A stretch of DNA of 64,000 bases from Annona cherimola (Eukaryota > Streptophyta > Magnoliopsida > Magnoliales > Annonaceae), in the NCBI GenBank assembly GCA_030490835.1, contig CM059972.1, forward strand, positions 51,131,563 through 51,195,562, given 5' to 3'. Positions 33,029 through 44,269 of this stretch are shown one piece after another (position 1 is the first letter of the stretch; the number at the start of each line of letters is the position of its first letter). The position numbers were made by a program, and so were the translations under genes. The notes under the pieces are model-generated. The model searched no databases. It was not told the DNA's origin and saw nothing but the letters and a program-made list of their open reading frames with translations.

Positions 33029-36000
33029 TGTGAAACCCTAATTTGCATAGAAGTCATGTAAATGCTATTGAATAATTTATGTATGAATAATGTGTTCATA
33101 ATTGAAGTATTTGCAATTTTTAAGATTTTTGCAGTTAGGTCATCTATGTGAATGATTGTTTAAATTACTAATTGAAGATAATGTGGTTTAATATGATTGA
33201 AATATCATATTGAGGATGGATAAATATTAGTATGTCATGAAAAATTTAATTTAGTTTCATAATGTGATCAATGTATATTAGGAGGCTAATTATAGAGACA
33301 AGTTGAGAAAATATTGAAAAATTCATAACTTGATGGATTTAAGGCGGATTAAGGTGAAAATTGAGGGGGAAGCACATAATTTTGTGCTTAATCATATGGG
33401 AAAATTTGATTATGAAAATTTTGATAAAAATTGATCATCACCGTTCAAAACTTAAAATGATCATAACTTGGGCTAGAAAGATCGGATTTAGATGAAATTT
33501 GAAATGAACGGCTAAAATTATGAAATCAAGATTTCAGAAGGATTTGATCATGAAAATAATTAAGGGATTAAGCTTGCACGAAATTGGGTTTAGAGATTTT
33601 GACTTTTCAAAACCCAAAAAGTAAATAGCATTTATGTTAAAATGTATAAAATAATCTAATGCATAAAGACAAATTTGAGGTGTCAAGAGGGGGTAATTTG
33701 TAGGGTATTATGTAAATTACTAAAAATAAGAAAATCCCTAAATTTATCTCTTAATTAAATGCATAATTAAATGGGTCGAAAGGAATATGGAGGAGGTGGC
33801 AGCCAAGGACATGCAAACAACCATGTATTTGTACTTTATAAAATATTTTTATAATATAATGGATACCTAAAGTCAACTATGAATTAATGAAGATAATTTT
33901 GCATTAAATTAAAGTGAAATTCGGATCTAGAAAGGCTGATCTGGACCGTTGAATGGGAAAAGCAAAAATGGACAGCAGCATATTCCATGGATGATGTGGA
34001 CGGTTTGGCAGCTCTATGAGTATTTTATAATTTTTTTTATTATTCTAAAATGATCCAAAATTCCCTAAACTACTAGGTAATTAAATGAGTGATTAAATAA
34101 AGCTGTAAAAAAATTAATTATGATGAGATAAGTTGCTGCCAAATTGGGACGTGTACAGGCATTCGAAAATGGAGCTGAAAATGGTGGCCGTTCAAGTGGC
34201 CAAAATGTGATTTTTTGTATTTTTTAAAAATTGATAAATGCAGGGATAATTAGCCTAGATATTATGGAATATAAATGTTCATTTAATGGCTCCAAAATCA
34301 TTGAAAAAAAATTAGAAAACAGCAGCTGAGTATGGACGTGATCTGGTGGACAGATTTGGGATGATTTAATGCAATGGATAATTAGTAAATTTATAATTAA
34401 GAAAAAAATAATTTTAATGGTCCAGAAGTTTCCATGTCAGCTAAGGGGGTAGAATTACATTAGAATTAGCATTGATGAGGTGGCATGTGGGGCCCATTAG
34501 CTGGAAATTTCCAGCTAATTGCATAAAAGCAAAGGGACGTCCATGTATGTGATGGATACTTAGAAAAATTTCTACATTTTGAGCTTCCATTCCAGCAGCA
34601 CCTCACGTCCCCCTTTCACCACCTTTTCAAACCCAAAGATAAGTGAAGAAAAAAAGAAAGAAAAGGAGGAGTTAAGAAGAGAAAGCTTGCTTGGGAAGGA
34701 GAATTAAGTGTTACTCTCTATACAAGTAAGTACATACTATGGGAAGAAAATATCATTCATAAGGCATTCTTTAATGAAGATTTATGATGCTTTTCATTAT
34801 GGAATTTAATGGGAAGTTTATAGCAAGTAGTATAATTAAGAGTTAGATGTAAGTAGGAATTCATTAGTGTGATATATGAGATTCTACACTAGCTTAAACA
34901 TGCTAAAATTTAGGTTTAAGTTGCTGTATTATTTGGTGGATATAATCATATGATAATTCATGATATAATGTTCAAAATATATGAAATTTATCCTGAATTA
35001 TGAAGTGTAGAAGATAAGCTAGCTAGGGTTTCTTCTAATGCCCGAAATTCACATTTAAATTTTGAGAATGATATCTGAAATGATTTTAAAAAATTATGGG
35101 TGAATTGCAGGGTAAAATACCTAAATATAGGACACTTTGGACATAAAAAGGGACCTTGCATAAACTTTCCAAATTCGGATTTTGAAAGGGGTGTGAAGTG
35201 GACGTCCAAATTGTGTAAACGGGTACCCTATACATGTATAAAATGTTGCTGTTTTCCAAATAACTTATGTATGGATTTCAAATATGTGAAAATGCATTAA
35301 ATTTAGGGTAAGAAAATTGGGATAAATTTCTGGAATTAAATAGATTAAAATCTGTTTATGTTGGAGCATCAAAAGAGGCGTATAAAGTGTAGAAATTGGA
35401 TGTCAAAGTGGCTGTTTTTGAAACTTTGAAAATTGTGGATTAAAAATTCGTAAAAATGCACTAAATAGGTGTTAAATGATGTGTATAAACTTTCTGAATT
35501 TGAGGACAAGTTTTTTATTTGAAAATTTTTAAGAAATGTATGAATTAGACGCTGTTAGATGCACATATGTGAAGCAGTGCACATGATAAGATGATAAATG
35601 CATTATGTAAAATATTAAAATGCAAAAATATGTTAAAATATGATGAAAAAAAGTGAAATGCATTGCTGAATTGATAATCTTGAATTTTGAAATTAATATA
35701 TGGGAATTTAATATGAGGTAAGCGGACCGATTGTCCCCCTTTGGTGTTACCGAGTCGCTAATATAGGCGAAGGGCCGGCGGCGTCTCCCTGTGTGAGAGA
35801 AGATGAAGATGGATGATCGCCTAGCTAGCCTCCATCCTAAGGGATCATGATTCATTCATTATAGTGTCATTATATATCCTCGAAGGGGTATAATGTTGCT
35901 TTCCATGATGATTTTAAATAAAAGATTTCTGCTCCGCAGGTTGCTGATCACTTGATAAGTGTCTCTACTAAATGGAGAGAAACCTTTTTGCTGAAAAAGA

Positions 36001-36497
36001 TTTCCTTTAAAACGATTTGCTTGGAAATATATATAATGCTTGCTTATTGAGTGTACAACTCACGTTTTATTTTTCCAAACCCATAGATCGGTGAATGAAG
36101 AGACTCGGCAGAGGAGCAAATAAAATATCATTTAAGCAAGAGAAAAACTTTTGCAGTCATGATCATATAGTAGAACTTATGCTGAATAGATGTAACTAAG
36201 TTGTTGTTTTCATAAGGACAACCATGGTTATAATATGCAGTGACATCTGATTTAGGAGAATGTTGTAATATTTTTTTTAATAACATGCTTTGTTGTGTGT
36301 TGAATGGTTGAAAATGACTTAGTTATTACCTGAGATATAATTACGAGGAAATAAACTCCTATGAAAATATATTTAATTAGATAATTATTCGTTAAAAACC
36401 CGCCGTGTGACAGGGCAAAAATCCTGATCACGTTTACCAGTCGATACTGATCCCAAGATAAGGCTTAGGATGTGACGCTTGGGTTGGGGGCGCCACA
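33029..36497 (+). mobile_element. Solo LTR, family B (3.5 kb)
   Basis: Starts TGTGAAACCC and ends GGGGGCGCCACA; 3,469 bases. Flanked by ACAGT (33024-33028) and ATAGT (36498-36502), a target duplication with one transition. Similar in layout to the CHR1 LTR and family C: purine-rich stretch near 34640-34690, GC module with GGAC/GTCC at 35724-35736, hairpin at 36048-36062, and a tail near 36390-36497 matching the end of family C. The frames within it are not supported. Confidence 0.88.
35724..35790 (+). promoter_or_regulatory. GC-rich LTR module, family B copy
   Basis: GGAC-CGATT-GTCC hairpin followed by CCCCTTTGG and GGGCCGGCGGCG, as in CHR1. The loop sequence differs while the stem is kept. 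Confidence 0.5.
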
Positions 36498-36502
36498 ATA
36501 GT

Positions 36503-37900
36503 TATTTGTACCAAATGGGTATTTAGGAACAAATTAGATGAAAGTGGACTTGTGGTAATAAACAAAGCCAGATTAGTAGCCAAAGGATATTCCCAAGAAG
36601 AGGGAATAGATTTTGAAGAATCATATGCTCCTGTGGCTAGATTAGAAGCCATACGTATCTTACTAGCATTTGCTTCTCACATGGATTTTAAATTGTTTCA
36701 AATTGATGTAAAAAGCGCATTTTTGAGTAGTTACTTGAATGAAGAAGTTTCTATTGAACAACCTCCGGGATTTGAAGAAAAGGATCAATCAAAATATATT
36801 TTCAAATTAATCAAAGCACTAAACGGACTAAAACAAGCTCCACAAGCTTGGTATGAAAGGTTAAGCCAAATTTTTAATTGATCATGAATTTTAAAGAAGA
36901 AAAGGTTGATACAACATTGTTCATCAAGTATAAGGATAAAAATATTTTAATTGTTCAATTATATGTGGATGATATAATATTTAGTGCTACTAATGAAACT
37001 CTGTGCTAAGAATTTTTTGAGATTACGCAGAGTGAATTTGAAATGAGCATGATAGGAGAATTGAACTTCTTCCTTGGGCTGAAAATTAAGTAACAAGCCG
37101 AAGGGATTTTCATAAATCAGTCCAAGTACGTCAAGGAAATGTTAAAGAAGTTTAGAATGCAGAATAGCAAAGTCGCAAACACACCAATGAGTTCAACCAT
37201 CAAGATCGACAAGGATGAAAAGGGTAAATCTGTCGAACAAAAATTATATAGAAGCATGATAGGGTCTTTATTATATTTAACTGCTTCTAGACCAGATATT
37301 TTATTTAGTGTTTGCATGTGTTCTAGATTCCAATTATGTCCTAAAGAATCACATTTAATAGCTGTAAAAAGAATTTTCAAATATTTGATAAATACCACTA
37401 ATCTAGGACTATCGTATCCAAAAGGGTCAACATTTGATCTAATCGGCTACTCGGATGCTTGCCGGTTACAAAGTAGATAGAAAAAGCACTAGTGAAACAT
37501 GTCAATTTCTTGGAAACATGTTGGTTTCATTATTTTCAAGAAAACAGACTAGTGTTACTCTATCTACCGCGGAAGCCGAATATATAGCCGCCGGGAGCTG
37601 TTGTGCCCAATTACTTTGGATGAAACAACAACTTAAGGATTATGGTGTTGATTATCATGATATTCCAATTAGATGTGATAATACTAGTGTAATCTGTTTA
37701 ACTAAAAATCCTATGTTGCATTCTAGAACAAAGCATTTAGATGTAAGACATCATTTTATTCGTGAACATGTTGAAAATCGTGATATTTGTTTAGAATATG
37801 TGTAAAAAGATGACCAAATTGTAGATATTTTTACCAAACCTTTAACAAAAGAATCATTTTATAAAATTAGGAATGATATGGGTATGATTGAGTTTGATTA
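36503..37900 (+). pseudogene. pol: SIR1 pol: reverse transcriptase and RNase H
   Basis: RT motifs: [30 protein letters not shown] (36555-36650), QIDVKSAFL (about 36702-36728), and the catalytic LYVDDIIFS (about 36959-36985). RNase H follows with GYSDA (about 37444), RKSTSETCQFLG (about 37480) and STAEAEYIAAGSC (about 37564). There is a stop after the thumb region at 36879, more at about 37006 and 37089, a frameshift at about 37455-37480, and a TAA at 37803. The C-terminal sequence (DIFTKPL) is kept. The unit is clearly homologous to the SIR3 protein at 58095-59420. Confidence 0.9.
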
Positions 37901-37998
37901 GAAGCATAATGTGATAGAGGGAGCATTGTAGAAAAACCAAGTCTGGAAAGCCAAGTCGACTTCGCCAAAGTTGACTCCACAAAATCCAAGTCGACTTC
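37901..37998 (+). other. SIR1 post-pol segment with GTCGACTT palindromes
   Basis: Between the pol stop and the family C solo LTR. Contains AAGTCGACTT-type words (37951-37998), which continue after the solo LTR (40422-40470) up to the post-pol ORF region. The same palindromes otherwise occur in the LTR U3. Confidence 0.5.
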
Positions 37999-40421
37999 TG
38001 TGGCGCCCCGAACTGAGGCGTCCACAATCCTTACTCTGGGATCTTGTCGATTGGTAAATGTGACTCAGGATTATTGCCCTGATCACGCGGCGGGTTCTTA
38101 ATTAGATCTCGTCCAAATTTTTTTTTCCTTTCATCCATCACTTAAGCATGAACAAATCATATAATCATATACTCTTCATCATTCATAATAGACATATTCA
38201 TATCATCATAAAATCATCTACTTTTATTAAAATATTTCCATATTCACATAATTACGTTCATACTTGTATTATTCATAAAACATGTCTTAAATACTATCTT
38301 CACACATTTTCCCCCTTAGACGCATACATAGAACTGCAATTAAATTTGCAGGTCATTTTTACCTTACATCCTTCATGAGTCAGCTCCATAGCCTGTTTGT
38401 CATTTTGCAAACACATATGAGTAATAATACTCAATAAGCAAGCCTTTTTCTTTTGGCAAGTAAACATTTTTCTTTCATTCAAATGCATTTCTCCCCATTT
38501 GGTAGGAGACACTTACCAAGTGATCAATTACCAATGGGACAGAAACCTTTTCATGTATTTCATGAGAATGCAATGCATTCATTCATTCATGACATTCCTT
38601 GTGCCTCCAACCTCTGGGAGGACGCCACCGGCACACAACCCTTGCGACTCGGCGATAGTGAAGGGGGACCCTCTGATCCGCTTACTACCTCCACCAAAGC
38701 CTCTTCCTTGTGCACCATGTTCATACATACATATGCCGGCATGACATGCTCCATAAAACTTGATAAATCATTTAGAAAGTAATTTAACAAGTATTTAGCA
38801 ATCATTTGCAATCATTTAGAAATATTTTAGAAAGCATATAGTTTGCTTACCTCCTCAGTCTGTGTCCTCCACCTTTTCCTTTCCTTTCCCTATACAAGGA
38901 AAAATGATATTTTATCTATATTATTCCATGTCTTAGATTGCTTCCCATGCATGCTTTTATAATCATTTATTACCTCATTCCTGTAGAGGTTATCCCTTTA
39001 TAAATACTTGGTCATTACCTCCTTATATGAATTTTTATCCATAAATCCTTTAAAAATTTCATCCATATATCCTCATAAAATATAAAAATAAATCTCAATT
39101 TTTCCAAAAATCACGAAGTTCACTATTCAAAGTTACTGTAACAAATTACTGTAGCAGATTATTGTAGCAGTTACTGTTCATCAGAGGTTACTGTTCACAG
39201 TGACGTGGTTACTGTTCATGGGTTTCAAAAATTGATATTTTTCACAAAAATAAAAAATACCATGATATAGCTTATACTTGGTATATAATGGGAAATTTCA
39301 TATATAAGAATGTTTTGGCATAATTTTATTTAAGCATTATATCGATACTTATTTTCTCATGCTTAGGCATTATATAAGAATGTTTTTACCCTACTTAACA
39401 TCCAAAAGAAATTTGGGTAGAAATCACTTACCCAAAGTGGAAAATCTCTCCTCCAACTTGCCCTTTCTCTCTCCTCTTCTCTCCTTCTCTCTCTAAGGCA
39501 AAAACGTGGTGGGGAGTGGAAAAATGCTCAAATGGAGCTGGGTTTGGAGTGCCTTGGACGTCCACCCCTTGGCCCCTTTTATAGGCATGCATTTTTCATC
39601 AAATTACAATTTACCCCCTTTGCTTGAGGTATTAAATTCCAAATATTTTTTTATCAAATCCAAGCAAATTTTTTGAGCCATGTGCAGCTGCTCTTGCTGC
39701 CCCCCTGGTTTCCTTGGACGTCCCCACTTGCAGCCCCTTTTTTATTATTTTTATTTTATTAAAAATGTATTTTTTAATCCAAATTCATCCAAGCCATTGA
39801 TCACTTGATAAGATCAAATGTGAGCCATTGATTTTTGGCTCAAAAGTCAAGCCCTATCCATGCCCATGCCTTCCTTGATATTTTTGTAGATTTTTCATTA
39901 ATTAAAAATATTATTTTCTTAATTAAAATAATCAGAAGTCAAACCCTCATTAATATTAAAGTAAAAAGCAATTTTTGATCTCCAAACGACGTTTGATCTT
40001 GACCCTTGATTTACGATTTTTGATAAATCTTGGACCACTCATCATGTTCATCATAAGATTTTGGTCATCCATACAAAATTTCATCTCAATCCGATGTTCG
40101 GATTGCAAGTTATGAATTTTTCTTCAATTTTTCACTAAAATCCAAAATTCCATTAAAATATAAAAAAGAATTGATATTTCGTCCTGTAGTGATTAAATCT
40201 CCTTTTCGTCTTTTTGTGGTTAAGTTAATCCAAGTGATGAACTCTTAATCACGTGTCTTAATGCCAGAGTTACTCTTCACGTATACTATTCACGTGCACT
40301 ATTCATCCGAATTTCATAATTATTTTAACGTCTATTCCCACATATTTCATATTCGTGAATGTATATTTTCCAAATATAAACCCTAGGGTTTTATACACGT
40401 GTCTAAGATCGGGGTTTCACA
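37999..40421 (-). mobile_element. Solo LTR, family C, inverted
   Basis: On the minus strand it starts TGTGAAACCCCG at 40421 and ends CGCCACA at 37999; 2,423 bases, with perfect duplications ACTTC at 37994-37998 and 40422-40426. Contains the inverted hairpin TGAGTA/TACTCA (38418-38433), the GGATC/GGTCC module (38666-38679), an array of TACTGT words (39127-39220) and an inverted TATA-like box near 39577-39585. The 60-110-codon frames around 38453-38811 also occur in the family C copy at 51589-51941; because both strands are open there in both copies and the region is the conserved RNA/DNA module, I do not call a gene. Confidence 0.9.
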
Positions 40422-40426
40422 ACTTC

Positions 40427-40799
40427 GGATGGGGTGAAGTCGACGTCAGTTAGGGCAAGTCGACTCTAGCGCGCGATGCTTCACTTTCCCGCACCCTCTT
40501 CTTCCTCTCTTCTCCTCTCTTCCTCATTCTCCAGCGCCAATTCCTTTTCTTTCTCCCCAGCTCTGTCACTTCCAATTTCTCTCTCAATCCATTTCTTTAT
40601 CTCCGGATTTCTCTCTCTCATAGCTCTCTCTCACACAGTTCTCTCTCTCTCAATACGTCACTCTCTCTCTCACAGTCTTTCTCTCTCTCTAAATCCATCT
40701 CAGCGTCTCACAGCTAAATCCACCTCTTTCCACTTCCAATCTATTGATCTTGCTTGCATCAACTCTCCAAGTGATCCACTCTCAAAATCCCATTTAGAA
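40427..40799 (+). other. Pyrimidine-rich leader before SIR1 post-pol ORF
   Basis: CT-rich sequence with long TCTCTC runs (40490-40700) and acceptor-like CAG sites after pyrimidine tracts (about 40530-40560). The Ser/Leu-rich frame at 40476-40847 is a by-product of the CT runs. It may serve as a 5' leader or 3' splice acceptor for the post-pol ORF; this is inference. Confidence 0.4.
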
Positions 40800-42493
40800 A
40801 TCCACTTCTCAAAGTCCCATTTCATAAATCCATCTCAAAACCCATAACTCCTAAAGCTGTTGCCAAGCCTTCAAAATTCGCCATATCCAAGCCATCCAGA
40901 TCAAATACAGGCAAGGGAATACCCCGTCGGCAACGAACTCCATCCAAACGAGTTCGAGAGGAGGCCTCCGCATCTGTGGGACACCGTGTGCGTTTCTGCA
41001 AGGCCAATCCATCCTCGTCGGCACCTTGACATGACAGCTCCGAATCTGGGTCTAGCAGCGAAATGCTATCGACCGCAAACAGACGGGGCACCCCAACTCA
41101 GAAGGGACATGTCCTTAAGATGCCGACTACTTATTTCAAAATAGAGCGGCAGCATAGCAGATTCTACAAGCACTTTTATGAGCGTAAGATATTTGTGCCC
41201 AAGATTATTGATTTTAAATTCCTGCGAGATTATGAGTTTGGTATAAAGGAGCTACTCGACTTTCAAGAATGGGCTAGGCTTCTAAAAGCCGATGATAGGG
41301 TATACCCTGATCTGACCCGAATATTCTATTATCTTTGGGATCAGGAGTATTACCTGACTTTTGTGAAAGGAAAAGAGATACACTTGGGAATTGGAAATGG
41401 AAATCATAGGGACAATGCAATCCATAGAATTGCGCATATTTTGGATGTTCCCGAAGCAGAGGAGAATATTCCCGAAGGGTTAACCATCCCACAGAAATAC
41501 AATTAGCTAACTAAGAGCAATAAGTATCATCTTGGGATAAAATTTCTTCATTATATGGATTTGTCTCCGAGATCGAGGGTTTTAAGGTTGTTGATTGCCC
41601 ATTGCATATACCCTAAAGGAGGAGGCCAGAACCAACTAGACCCACAGGAGGCTGAAATTCTGTAGAAAATTGACAACCGAGTCAAAGTCAGCTTGCCTGC
41701 GTTGTTGCTAGAAGCATTAGCATCAAAGAAAGACAACCCACGAGGCGTGCTACCATACGGGACTTGGATCACAAGAATAATGCATTACCTCGATGTTGAT
41801 CTAGACAGCGAGTCGTTTGAAGTCCTAAAGCCAACCAATGCGATAAACAAAGCCCTATTACAAAGGATGAAAATTAATGTGGAGGAATTCTGGGCTGAGA
41901 GGATTTGGGAATGAATGGGGCAACCAGTCCAAGAAGAAGTGGGAGGTGCACATCCTGAGGGAGAGCAGCCCCCTCCGTCTCCATAGCAGCAGGCAGCCCT
42001 ATCTCCACCACCTGTTGTGCCTGCAGAGCTCACATCGCCCCAATCACATGGGTCATGCTCTCCTAGAGGCTCACAAATCCCCAATCTGCCTCCACATTTG
42101 ACCACTTGCGACACCTCAGTTAATGCCATCCGAGAGCATTTGGAGCAGATGGAAGATCGGATTACATCACAGTTAGCGGGACTCCACACCGCAATGATGG
42201 AAATGCATTCTCGACAGGACCGAATGGATCACGAACTAAGGAATATCAAGTATTGGCTTGCATCGGGGAGCAGTCGGGTTCGCCCAATGCCTGATATCGA
42301 TCCATTTGTCAGTGAATCTATGCGAGCTGCACCCACCGCTCAACCTTTGTCATCCTTTTATTCCTCTTCTCACATCAAGCCTACTCTCCCTCCTCGTCGA
42401 TCATCCTATCCAATCCCTGCCTTTCAATTTACAAAATTTCGTTTTCCCTATCTCCTTTTTTATTCATTGACAAAAAGGGGGAGAGAGTTTTGA
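40800..42493 (+). pseudogene. SIR1 post-pol ORF (env position), decayed
   Basis: One continuous frame, interrupted only by nonsense codons at 41027, 41504, 41663, 41912 and 41984, runs between pol and the 3' LTR in the same direction. The order is a basic Ser/Pro/Lys-rich start, a globular part (YFKIERQHSRFYKHFYE near 41125-41175; LPYGTWITRIMHYLDV near 41750-41800), a Pro-rich linker and a C-terminal coiled coil with regular Leu/Met/Ile spacing (about 42110-42260). The globular part resembles the domain often labelled 'putative plant transposon protein', by memory. Sireviruses are known to carry an envelope-like ORF here; I see no clear membrane segment, so the role is open. SIR3 lacks this ORF. 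Exact start unknown. Confidence 0.65.
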
Positions 42494-42834
42494 ATTTTTA
42501 GGATAGTATACTTTCATGGGATGGGTAGCTGGTACTCATATAGGGCATTTTGCATTTCATTACTTCATATTGTATAAAATGTTTGGTATTATATGAAAAT
42601 GATCTATTTTGGATGAATTGCAATGGTTGAATGACTATAACTTGTGCTCTGTATGATATATGTATGCAATGGTTGGAAATGATATATGTATGTTGATTTC
42701 ATTAACTTCGAAATGCAAATGCAAATGACTCATGTATGCTCTAAAGTACAAAAACAAGAATAATATGTTAACGTTTTAAGAAAATGAAAGGTATAACTCA
42801 AATTGGTTTTGTCAATCATAAAAAAGGGGGAGAT
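42494..42834 (+). other. SIR1 3' untranslated region with doubled polypurine tract
   Basis: An AAAAAGGGGGAGAGAG tract at about 42472-42487 (over the end of the post-pol frame) and a second AAAAAAGGGGGAGAT just before the 3' LTR at about 42819-42834. Doubled tracts of this kind are a known Sirevirus trait. No gene. Confidence 0.7.
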
Positions 42835-44269
42835 TGTTGGAATCAATGGAAAATTAAGCACAATCTATATTTTGATGACTAACAACTTAATTTGATAATG
42901 TTTTGGGTACTTATATAATTTGTTGAAATTGTTTAAAGGCTAGAAAGTTAAAATTCAGAACCTGACAGACCAAGTCACAGAGCCAAGTCGACTCAGCTAT
43001 CGACTTGAGTAAAGTCGATACCCAAGTCGACCTAAGGATCTACTTGGAAAGAGCAAAACCTTCTAGTACTGAAATTTGGTGTCAAGTCAAGTGAAGTCGC
43101 AGTCCAAGTCGACTCCAACTGCGACTTAGGTGAAGTCGCAGACCCAAGTCGACTTCACCATCGACTTCAGATGCTCAAACCTTCCAGCGCTGACATTTCG
43201 AACCAAGACAGGCGAAGTCGCAACTGAAGTTGACTTCATGTGAGACCTGGGTGAGGTTGCATCCCCAAGTCGACTCCACATGCGACTTGAAATGAAGTTG
43301 GAACCTAAGTCGACCCAGATATTCGACTTGAGTCAGAATGAAGAAATATGTAGTCCAGACATGCAAATGTGCCTAATTTAATCATTCGAGACAGTATATT
43401 TCTCAAGGGATAATCATTGGGCTACATTTATGAACTCCAGGATCAAATTATTCTAAGTACAAGACATGAAGACAAATTTCGAAGAAAAGATGATCATGTT
43501 AAGTTCCAAAGAACAAACTTTCAAGATCAAGAATATCAATGGAAGAACAAGATGTGATGAATATCAAGACACCAAGATCACTTTCAAGAAATCCAAGTTC
43601 CAACAAGTGCATTCATAAAGTGAAGTCGCACCCGAAGTCGACTTCACCTATCACTTGGGTCAAGTCCAGGACCAAGTCGACCTGAAGTATGTGGCTTGGG
43701 TGAAGTCGCATCCCAAGTCGACTCTAGTATGTGGCTTGGGTGAAGTCGCACCCAAAGTCGACTTCACATGCGACTGGGGTCGCAACGGTCGAAAAAATTC
43801 GAATGTTGGAGCATTAAATGCGCACCATCTACCTCCAAACGTTCAAATTTACTCCACCATTATAAAGAAGCATTCAAGTGAACATGCTAAAGGTTAGAGA
43901 AAGCAATTACTAAGATCCAACTATCATCCTCTCCAAGCATTAAGTGATCAACACAAGTTTCAAGTGAAGAACTAAGCCCCAACCTGCTGCGAGCTTCAAC
44001 GCTGATCAAATCAATTCTTCTAAAGGTTCTTCCATGAGCTGAAACCTGCCTACACAATCTGTAAAGTGTAGTTTTCTTTATTTGATTCAATACTTGTATC
44101 TGATACTTGGTTTGATATTGGTGTTTTGAACCGAGTGAAAGCAAAGTAGCATTGTGACTTGAGTGAGACTCGTCACCTACTTGTGTTGTGATTTGTACAC
44201 GCCACCTAGAGCTGAAATCTAAAAGAGAGCTACTGCTCTAACTGTATTTGATAATACAGTAGTGGAACC
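42835..44269 (+). repeat. SIR1 3' LTR, first part
   Basis: Starts TGTTGGAATC. Matches the 5' LTR (26000-27694) over its full length with many point differences. Carries palindromic GTCGACTT groups, for example 43085-43170 and 43620-43775; at 43741-43775 the order is GTCGCA, AAGTCGACTT, TGCGACT. Cut at 44269 by the Athila-like element. Confidence 0.88.

Noticed and set aside
38453..38811. Open frames on both strands in family C LTRs, also present at 51589-51941
   Set aside because: Both strands are open in both copies and the segment covers the conserved GC module and hairpin; nucleotide-level conservation explains it better than coding. Loss of synonymous bias testing leaves a small doubt.
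40476..40847. 123-codon Ser/Leu-rich frame resembling a signal or membrane protein
   Set aside because: Produced by long CT runs; the conserved post-pol frame is a different frame.
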